This document shows positions 22,172-27,336 of a DNA stretch of 27,336 bases, one piece after another (the stretch's first letter is position 1; every line of letters starts with the position of its first letter). The translations under genes were made by a program, and so were the position numbers. This DNA comes from an uncultured Oscillospiraceae bacterium (lineage in GTDB: Bacteria; Bacillota; Clostridia; Oscillospirales; Oscillospiraceae), in the NCBI GenBank assembly GCA_934589225.1, contig CAKTNS010000040.1, positions 1 to 27,336 on the forward strand. Reading direction: 5' to 3'. The notes beneath the pieces were generated by a model. It saw only the letters and a program-made list of their open reading frames with translations, did no database searches and was not told where the DNA came from.

Positions 22172-22201
22172 ATTAGACGCACGGGCAACGAAAATCTTAC
22201 A
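22172..22201 (-). promoter_or_regulatory. Probable autoregulated ECF promoter
   Basis: On the minus strand TGTAAG followed by ATTTT, then CGTCTAAT after a 16-base spacer measured to CGTC, sits just before the ribosome site of the sigma gene. It resembles ECF promoters (TGtAAc and CGTC) rather than TTGACA/TATAAT, and no sigma-A promoter is evident after the tRNA terminator. Confidence 0.6.
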
Positions 22202-22204
22202 GGA

Positions 22205-22242
22205 AAAATAAAATCTCAGAGCAGGAAACTGCTCTGAGATTT
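22205..22242 (-). terminator. Terminator of tRNA-Leu
   Basis: AAATCTCAGAGCAG pairs with CTGCTCTGAGATTT around a TTTC loop, followed by TATTTTT on the minus strand. It separates the tRNA from the sigma operon. Confidence 0.92.
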
Positions 22243-22246
22243 CAGA

Positions 22247-22334
22247 TGGTGCCGCTGACCGGGCTCGAACCGGTACTCTGGAAACCAGAACGAGATTTTA
22301 AGTCTCGGGTGTCTACCTATTCCACCACAACGGC
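22247..22334 (-). tRNA. tRNA-Leu (anticodon UAA)
   Basis: An 88-base tRNA with an encoded CCA. The acceptor stem GCCGUUG pairs with CAGCGGC (one G-U). The anticodon arm is CGAGA-CTTAAAA-TCTCG, giving UAA for UUA codons. A long variable arm (TCTGG TTT CCAGA), typical of class II tRNAs such as Leu, and a regular T arm with GGTTCGAGCCC are present. Confidence 0.97.
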
Positions 22335-22369
22335 ATATACGGTGGGACTGCTGGTTTGGTCCGGAGAAA

Positions 22370-22399
22370 ATCATACCACAATCCCACCGGCTTTGTCAA
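22370..22399 (-). promoter_or_regulatory. Promoter of tRNA-Leu
   Basis: On the minus strand TTGACA (22394-22399) and TATGAT (22370-22375) are 18 bases apart. The -35 box overlaps the last codons of the YfbR-like gene. Confidence 0.7.
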
Positions 22400-22980
22400 G
22401 GCTTTTCCAACTGATCCAGATTTCTGGTGAAGGGTTCCAGGCAATTTTCCAGGAACCAGGTCACTTCCTCCCGCTGCGCCCCTTCCAGGGCGGCCAGGGT
22501 CTGGGCAGAAGCTGTGGAAAACTCCTGATTCCCGGCCTTCAGCTCTTCCAGACATTTGATGTAGGCCGCCAGCTTGTCCGCGGCCTTGACGATGGGGTTT
22601 ACCGCCTCGTTTTGTTCCAGAACATAGTCCCGGTAGCGCTCCCGCAAAGCCGGGGGGAGCATGGAGAGCAGCTTTTCCCCCGCCGCGTCCTCCACCGTCC
22701 GGTAGGCTTGCCGAAGCTCCGGGGAGTAATACTTGATGGGGGTGGGCAGGTCGCCGGTGAGAATTTCGGCGGCATCGTGATACAGAGCCGCCACGGCGCA
22801 CTGTTCCGGGTCAGGGCCGGGGAGATGGAGGATCTCCCGGCGGATGAGGGCCAGGGCGTGGGCCAGAATGGCCACCTGGTGGCTATGCTCCTGTAGGTTT
22901 TCCGAAAAGGTGTTGCGCATCAGTCCCCACCGGGTGATATAGCGCATTCTGCCCAGAAAGGCATAGAACTCGTTGGCCAT
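22396..22980 (-). CDS. YfbR-like HD-domain 5'-deoxynucleotidase
   Basis: A 194-residue HD-fold phosphohydrolase closely matching the E. coli YfbR pattern and length (199). Seen are the substrate-discriminating Arg17-Trp18 in TRWGLMR, His near 32-34 in EHSHQVA, His68-Asp69 in ALYHDAAEILTGDLPTPIKY, and the later metal Asp in KAADKLAAYIKCLEEL. The family removes the phosphate from deoxynucleoside monophosphates in the cytosol, with a role in dNTP pool balance. The ATG overlaps the HAD phosphatase stop codon by one base, and GGAGG stands upstream. It is the last gene of the dnaD-like operon. Confidence 0.9.
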   Translation of the reverse strand: MANEFYAFLGRMRYITRWGLMRNTFSENLQEHSHQVAILAHALALIRREILHLPGPDPEQCAVAALYHDAAEILTGDLPTPIKYYSPELRQAYRTVEDAAGEKLLSMLPPALRERYRDYVLEQNEAVNPIVKAADKLAAYIKCLEELKAGNQEFSTASAQTLAALEGAQREEVTWFLENCLEPFTRNLDQLEKP

Positions 22981-23609
22981 CAAAGGGCCTCCGCCATCTC
23001 TTCCAGCATGGGCACCAGCTGGGAAACCTGGTGGCAGTACCGGCTGCCGCCGATCTCCGCCTCCGTCCGGAAGCCCCAAAGAACGCTGAGGCAGGGGACA
23101 CCGGCGTTTTGGGCCGTCAGTACGTCCACCTCGCTGTCCCCGACATAAATGCAGCGGTCCGCGCCTACGGCCTTCATGGCCTTCTCAATCATCTGGGGGG
23201 CGGGCTTCCGGGGGCAGTCCTTGGTTTCACCCAGGGCAAAGACCCCGGGGAAATACTCCGCGCACAGGGGCTTGACCGCCGCGTCCGGTTTGTTGGATAC
23301 AATGGCAATGGGGTATTTTTCCGCAAGGGCGGCCAGAGCCTCCAGAATGCCGGGGTAGGGGGCGGTTTTTACCTGGCAGTGCTCCGGATAATCCGCCTGG
23401 AACGCCGCTAATACAGGGGCCGGGTCCGCGCCCTCCGGCACCGCCTGGGCGATCAGCCGTCCGGCACCGTTTCCCACAAAACGGCGGACCTCCTCCAGAC
23501 TTCTCTGGGGATAGCCAAAGCGGGCCAGGCTTCTGTTGGTGGCATCCATCAAGTCCTCCAGGGTGTTCAGCAGGGTGCCGTCCAAATCAAATAAAATTCC
23601 GGTTTTCAT
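22980..23609 (-). CDS. HAD-family hydrolase (phosphoglycolate phosphatase-like)
   Basis: A 209-residue haloacid-dehalogenase phosphatase. The motifs are in order: DLDGTL with nucleophile Asp8 and acid Asp10, Ser in IVSNKPD (about 104), Lys in CPRKPAPQM, and the acidic pair in VGDSEVDVLTAQNAG. An alpha-helical cap lies between motifs 1 and 2. Family resemblance is to Gph/PpaX-type enzymes, which dephosphorylate phosphoglycolate or pyrophosphate-related substrates; the exact substrate is uncertain. The start overlaps the upstream stop codon as ATGA, so it is coupled to the DnaC-like gene. Confidence 0.9.
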   Translation of the reverse strand: MKTGILFDLDGTLLNTLEDLMDATNRSLARFGYPQRSLEEVRRFVGNGAGRLIAQAVPEGADPAPVLAAFQADYPEHCQVKTAPYPGILEALAALAEKYPIAIVSNKPDAAVKPLCAEYFPGVFALGETKDCPRKPAPQMIEKAMKAVGADRCIYVGDSEVDVLTAQNAGVPCLSVLWGFRTEAEIGGSRYCHQVSQLVPMLEEMAEAL

Positions 23610-24592
23610 ACGATTCCTCCGTTTTTCAGCATTCGAATATCATCGCCCACAAAGGGCACCCGGCGATAGCTGCCCCGGAGCCGGGAGGCGATCTGGGGGG
23701 TGTAGCGCTTTCCGATGTCCTCTGTGGTCAGGTTTGTGGAAATAATGGTGGGTTTCCCCGCCAGAAGGCGGTCGTTGATCAGGCTGTAGAGGGCCACGTT
23801 TGTAAACTGCCCGGGCATTTCTGTACCCAGGTCGTCCAAAATCAGCAGGTCGCACCGGGTAAAGTTTTCGCACTCCCGGCGGCATTCCTCATCCCCACCG
23901 AATTTTGCCCGCTCCATTTTTGTAAACAGGTGTCCCGCGGTCTCATAGGCCACGGAGTAGCCCCGGTCTGCCACGGTCCGGGCGATGCAGGCGGACAAAA
24001 AGGTTTTGCCCAGGCCGGGATTGCCGGAGAGCAGCAGGCTTTCGGATTTTTCCGAAAAGAATGCCGCATAGGTTTTGCAGTCCCGGAGATTCTTTTCCAT
24101 AATGGTCCGGGGGCTGACGCCGTAATTGGGGTCTACCCGGTCCGGATAATAGTCCAGCCGGAAAGAACCGAAGCTGTCCCGGTTGCCGGAGAGAATGGAG
24201 ACCTCTTTTTTCTGCTCCTGACGACAAAGCTCCCGGAGGCATTCGCACATAGTAGAGCCGATGTAGCCGCTGCCCCCGCACTTGTCGCAAATGGGGGAGT
24301 CGTCCAGAAACCCTTCCTCAAAGTTCGCAAGACACAGCTCCTCCCGCTCCCGCTGCAGGGCCAGATTCTGCTCCCGGGCCTGCCGCAGCTCCTGCTGGCC
24401 GTCAGTCCCTGCCTGAAAAGCGGCTCTGGCGGCATGGGCCATGGTCATGCGCAGCTGCCGGTCGATTTCACGAAGCCGGGGCACCTGGGCATAGGCAAGG
24501 GCCAGATGCTGCCGGTTTTCGGACTCCCGGTCTTCTTTGGCCTGGGCAAGCCGGGCTCTGGCCCGGAGCACCACTTCCGCACTGTATCCCAT
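23606..24592 (-). CDS. DnaC/DnaI-like helicase loader ATPase
   Basis: A 328-residue AAA+ ATPase of the DnaC/DnaI/IstB type. The N-terminal half is helical and charged, ending in a zinc-binding knot of Cys102, Cys105, Cys116 and Cys118 (CDKCGGSGYIGSTMCEC), as in DnaI-type loaders. Walker A is at 190-197 (GNPGLGKT), Walker B at 249-254 (LLILDDLG), then the sensor STNLT and an Arg-finger-like SRLRG. The protein should load the replicative helicase onto DNA. GGAGGG precedes the ATG; the gap to the DnaD-like gene is 3 bases. An IstB transposition role is unlikely, as there is no transposase nearby. Confidence 0.9.
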   Translation of the reverse strand: MGYSAEVVLRARARLAQAKEDRESENRQHLALAYAQVPRLREIDRQLRMTMAHAARAAFQAGTDGQQELRQAREQNLALQREREELCLANFEEGFLDDSPICDKCGGSGYIGSTMCECLRELCRQEQKKEVSILSGNRDSFGSFRLDYYPDRVDPNYGVSPRTIMEKNLRDCKTYAAFFSEKSESLLLSGNPGLGKTFLSACIARTVADRGYSVAYETAGHLFTKMERAKFGGDEECRRECENFTRCDLLILDDLGTEMPGQFTNVALYSLINDRLLAGKPTIISTNLTTEDIGKRYTPQIASRLRGSYRRVPFVGDDIRMLKNGGIV

Positions 24593-24595
24593 GGA

Positions 24596-25474
24596 TCATC
24601 CCTCCTGAAGCATTTTTCTGATGGCCGCCGCCTCGTCCGCGTCCAGAGGACGGCGCTCGGTCCGGGGGCCTGCCTTTTTGTCCCCGGTCTGTACGGCCTG
24701 GGCGGTGTGCAGCCCCTGACCGTGCCAACGCTGCAAAATTTTATTCATGTAGGCCCAGTTGAGCCCGCCGGTATTCAGGCACGTCCGCTCATAGGCCATG
24801 GAAATGGCTTCGTTGTCAAAGCCCATTTCCAGCCAGCTCTGGGCATAGCGCTCCTCCGCCGGGGTCAGATTCCGGCCCCGGATCTGCAGGGCGTTCATCA
24901 GCTGGGAAAGCCGGGAGGTCCGGACATTCTGGGACTGGATAAAGGCCGAAGCCTCTTCAATGCTGTCAATGCCCCGCTCGGCCCAGGCGTAGGCCTCTTT
25001 TTCAATGGTCCGCAGGCTGGGATTCCGGCTGCTGCCCCGGCGGCGGGCCCGGTCTTTGCAATAGCAGATGAGCATCTGAATGACTTCCCCGGGCATGTTG
25101 AGATACCGCACAAAGCCCAGCAGGATCTTCAGCTCTTCAATATTCAGCGCCCGGCCCAGAAGCCGCTGGACCTCGCCGTAAAGGGCCCGGAAGGAATTGT
25201 CAGTGTCTACGGCCTGGACCACGTCCCGCTCGGTATAGTCGGGCCGCTCCCCGGGGGCCACCCGGATGGGCCGCTCCTCCGGCCAAAGCCCCATCTGCCG
25301 CAGGGTGGCGGCGGCACAGGATACCCGGGCCCCGCTGAGGGACAGCTCCTGCTCCGCATTTGCCGGGTCGTTGCCGCTTTGTACATATAAGTATACCAGC
25401 GCCGCCTCGGGGCTGGCAGCCCCCAGAAGCTTGCGCATATCCGTTTCGGAAAGGGTAATGGTCTGTGCAATCAT
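24596..25474 (-). CDS. DnaD-domain primosome protein
   Basis: A 292-residue DnaD-like protein. Residues about 1-90 form a winged-helix-like domain. Two DnaB_2/DnaD C-terminal modules follow: one around LLGRALNIEELKILLGFVRYLNMPGEVIQMLICYC, the other at AQSWLEMGFDNEAISMAYERTCLNTGGLNWAYMNKILQRWH, each with the YxxxIxxxGF-type layout. The tail is charged and probably unstructured. Such proteins act with DnaI and DnaB-type proteins at replication restart and origin opening. It is first in its operon, with GAGGG before the ATG at 25474 and a near-perfect promoter. Confidence 0.9.
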   Translation of the reverse strand: MIAQTITLSETDMRKLLGAASPEAALVYLYVQSGNDPANAEQELSLSGARVSCAAATLRQMGLWPEERPIRVAPGERPDYTERDVVQAVDTDNSFRALYGEVQRLLGRALNIEELKILLGFVRYLNMPGEVIQMLICYCKDRARRRGSSRNPSLRTIEKEAYAWAERGIDSIEEASAFIQSQNVRTSRLSQLMNALQIRGRNLTPAEERYAQSWLEMGFDNEAISMAYERTCLNTGGLNWAYMNKILQRWHGQGLHTAQAVQTGDKKAGPRTERRPLDADEAAAIRKMLQEG

Positions 25475-25509
25475 GGTTATTCCCTCGAATTTCTCCGCTT
25501 TTGGGAACT

Positions 25510-25538
25510 ATTATACAGACCCAAAGGCAAATTGTCAA
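25510..25538 (-). promoter_or_regulatory. Promoter of the dnaD-like operon
   Basis: Consensus TTGACA (25533-25538) and TATAAT (25510-25515) on the minus strand, spaced 17 bases. It lies back to back with the dipeptidase promoter. Confidence 0.8.
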
Positions 25539-25564
25539 AAGCTATCTTTTTCCGGAAAACCGGA

Positions 25565-25592
25565 TTGCATTTTTAAGGGCCTGCGGTATAAT
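25565..25592 (+). promoter_or_regulatory. Promoter of the dipeptidase gene
   Basis: TTGCAT (25565-25570) and TATAAT (25587-25592) with 16 bases between; the ATG is about 29 bases downstream. Confidence 0.65.
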
Positions 25593-25620
25593 AAGGAAAA
25601 GAAAACAGGAGGAATACACC

Positions 25621-27024
25621 ATGACCGTTGAAGAAAGAATCACCCAATGGATGCAGGGCCGGGAAGAAGAGCTGGTGGCGGCACTGGCACCCATTATTGC
25701 GGCGGAGTCCACCGGCTCGGAGCCCCGGCCCGGCATGCCCTTTGGCCCGGGGCCCGCTCTGGCCCTGGACCGTGCCCTGGCCTTGGCCCACAGCTGGGGC
25801 TTTGCCACGGAAAACCACCAGGGCTATGTAGGGACTGCTGACCTGAATGACAAGCCGGAGGGGCTGCATGTTCTGGCCCACCTGGATGTGGTAGGAGCCG
25901 GTGACGGCTGGGATACAGACCCCTATACCCTGGTGCGGGAGGGCGACCTGATTTACGGCCGGGGTACGGACGATGATAAGGGCCCCCTGGTGGCGGTGCT
26001 GCTGGCCATGCGCTGCGTCCGGGAGCTGGGGCTGCCCCTGACAAAAAATGCCCGGCTCATTATGGGCACCGATGAAGAAACCGGCTCCCGGGACATTGAA
26101 TACTATTATAAATCCCATCCCTTCGCCCCCTACACCCTGTCCCCGGATGCGGATTTCCCGGTGACCAATATTGAAAAGGCCCATTATGCCCCCAAATTCT
26201 CTGCCCGCTGGGAGAAAACCCAGGGAAGCGGCGTTCGGGTTCTATCTATGGAGGGCGGTATCCGCACCAACGTGGCTCCTGCCAACTGTAAGGCGGTGCT
26301 GCAAAATGCGGACCTTCGGCAGCTGGAAGATATTCTTGGCGAGACTGCCCGGGAGACCGGCGTGGAGATGACCGCCCAGCAGGAAGGGGACACCGTTCTG
26401 CTCACCGCAACAGGCATCCAGGCCCATGCCTCTACCCCGGATGAGGGTAAAAACGCCATTACGGCGGTTTTGCAGGCCTTGGCCCGGCTGCCCCTGGCAG
26501 AAGGTGCCGCGGAAAACTGCGTAAAAGCCCTCCACACCCTCTTCCCCTACGGGGATAACCGGGGAGCGGCTCTGGGCGTTGCCATGGAAGAACGGGAATC
26601 CGGCCCGCTGACCCTGTCTTTGACGCTGCTGAGCCTGACGGAAACCGGCTTTGAGGGCCGCTTTGATTCCAGAGCTCCGCTGTGCGCCACTCAGGAAAAC
26701 CTCTGCCGGGTGACGGAAGAAAAAATGGCCGCCCTGGGCTGGGAATGTGTGGGAGAAATGCTTCCGGCCCACGTGGTGGAAGGGGAGTCGGATTTTGTAA
26801 AGACCCTGCTTTCCGCCTACGAGACCTTCACCGGACGAAAGGGCTACTGCGAGGCCATCGGCGGCGGTACCTATGTCCATGAGATTCCCGGCGGTGTGGC
26901 CTTTGGGGCGGGAGAACATGATTTCGACTCCCGGCTCCACGGTGCCAACGAGCGTGCCCGGATCAGCCAGCTGCTGAAAACCGCCTGCATCTACGCACTG
27001 GTGATTTCCAAACTCTGCGCATAA
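25621..27024 (+). CDS. pepV: M20-family dipeptidase, PepV-like
   Basis: A 467-residue metallopeptidase of the M20A/PepV type. The two-zinc ligands are recognisable: His87 in AHLDVV, Asp in GRGTDDDKG near 117, the catalytic Glu and metal Glu in GTDEETGS (152-153), Asp176 in PDADFPV, and a C-terminal His in RLHGANE. The lid contains QAHASTPDEGKNA, the usual PepV substrate-binding loop. These enzymes cleave dipeptides, including beta-Ala dipeptides, in the cytosol. AGGAGG precedes the ATG at 25621; an apparent upstream extension runs through the promoter and is not real. Single-gene transcript. Confidence 0.93.
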   Translation: MTVEERITQWMQGREEELVAALAPIIAAESTGSEPRPGMPFGPGPALALDRALALAHSWGFATENHQGYVGTADLNDKPEGLHVLAHLDVVGAGDGWDTDPYTLVREGDLIYGRGTDDDKGPLVAVLLAMRCVRELGLPLTKNARLIMGTDEETGSRDIEYYYKSHPFAPYTLSPDADFPVTNIEKAHYAPKFSARWEKTQGSGVRVLSMEGGIRTNVAPANCKAVLQNADLRQLEDILGETARETGVEMTAQQEGDTVLLTATGIQAHASTPDEGKNAITAVLQALARLPLAEGAAENCVKALHTLFPYGDNRGAALGVAMEERESGPLTLSLTLLSLTETGFEGRFDSRAPLCATQENLCRVTEEKMAALGWECVGEMLPAHVVEGESDFVKTLLSAYETFTGRKGYCEAIGGGTYVHEIPGGVAFGAGEHDFDSRLHGANERARISQLLKTACIYALVISKLCA

Positions 27025-27033
27025 GAAGCAAAA

Positions 27034-27082
27034 ACCAAGCACCCCCGGCCCTCCTGATTTTCGGCGGGCTGGGGGTGATGGT
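27034..27082. terminator. Hairpin after the dipeptidase gene
   Basis: ACCA...CACCCCCGGCCC pairs with GGGCTGGGGGTG...TGGT. No T tract follows on the plus strand; the T tracts flank it on the minus strand. It probably still ends the dipeptidase transcript or insulates the strong promoters downstream. Confidence 0.55.
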
Positions 27083-27111
27083 AAAAAAATGTGAAATCTG
27101 GAAAATAGTTC

Positions 27112-27140
27112 TTGACAAATGGAAGCTCCGGTGGTAATAT
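27112..27140 (+). promoter_or_regulatory. Tandem promoter 1 (probable rRNA P1)
   Basis: Perfect TTGACA (27112-27117), 17-base spacer, TAATAT (27135-27140), in an AT-rich upstream region like an UP element. The last bases of the spacer (GTGG) match those of promoter 2. Confidence 0.75.
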
Positions 27141-27225
27141 AACTGAGCTATTCAGCGGGGCACGGAAATGAACCGGCTGAACGGCCCACAAAAATGAAAA
27201 ATTTGAGAGAATTTCAAAAAAGTTC

Positions 27226-27254
27226 TTGACAAACGATTCATCCTGTGGTATTCT
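27226..27254 (+). promoter_or_regulatory. Tandem promoter 2 (probable rRNA P2)
   Basis: Perfect TTGACA (27226-27231), 17-base spacer ending TGTGG, and TATTCT (27249-27254). It is preceded by AAAAAAGTTC, and TTCTTGACAAA is shared with promoter 1, indicating a duplicated promoter. Confidence 0.75.
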
Positions 27255-27336
27255 AAAAAAGTTCAAGCGCAAGCGAGAACGGCTGCATCTTGTAAATTGA
27301 ATAACGTAAAGACAAACTATAACACCTTGGACAATT
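27255..27336 (+). other. Leader of a stable RNA operon, cut by the window edge
   Basis: No start codon with ribosome site follows the tandem promoters. The sequence CATCTTGTAAATTGAATAACG resembles leaders in front of 16S rRNA genes of Clostridia. The gene itself is beyond the window; rRNA identity is inference. Confidence 0.5.

Overview
The window is bacterial and looks like a chromosomal segment of a Gram-positive, anaerobic gut-type member of the Bacillota, most likely Clostridia of the Oscillospiraceae kind. The reasons are the GC-rich coding style with strong GGAGG ribosome sites, LPXTG/sortase cell-wall anchoring, a DnaD/DnaI-type primosome pair, an ECF sigma factor with a zf-HC2 partner, and dispersed palindromic repeats of a type I recall from that group. 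The genus assignment is inference; no rRNA gene body lies inside the window.

Layout. 1-2875: a DUF4143-type AAA+ ATPase that runs off the left edge (minus), an MmcQ/YjbR-like protein (plus) and an aldo/keto reductase (minus). 3003-14457 (minus): a sortase-assembled pilus or surface-adhesin locus. In transcription order it holds a major pilin, a gene-free repeat island of about 1 kb, a class C sortase, a signal peptidase I, a 1,897-residue LPQTG surface protein, an LPQTG protein with two Cna_B-like domains, and a second small sortase. It ends in a strong terminator. 14761-15774 (minus): an AEC-family transporter whose leader carries a ~170-nt imperfect palindrome. 16360-18980 (plus): malic enzyme plus a 2-hydroxycarboxylate transporter, a malate-use operon. 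19036-19635: a small zinc-ribbon membrane protein. 19832-20492 (minus): a HepT/MntA (HEPN/MNT) toxin-antitoxin pair. 20627-22152 (minus): an ECF sigma factor and its membrane partner with zf-HC2, under a probable self-recognised promoter. 22247-22334: tRNA-Leu(UAA). 22396-25474 (minus): DnaD-like, DnaC/DnaI-like, HAD phosphatase and YfbR-like 5'-nucleotidase genes in a tight operon. 25621-27024 (plus): a PepV-like M20 dipeptidase. 27112-27336: two tandem strong promoters and a leader, probably of an rRNA operon that starts beyond the right edge.

How the genes work together. The pilus locus is the most distinctive part. The signal peptidase would process exported subunits, the class C sortase would polymerise the major pilin, the large protein with the His/Cys-rich head is a candidate tip or adhesive subunit, the two-Cna_B protein is a candidate base or minor pilin, and the second sortase may anchor the fibre. 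The last three genes are translationally coupled or nearly so. The array of twelve HxHxxxC motifs in the large protein, and the repeat island that splits the pilin from its sortase, are the two features I would examine first.
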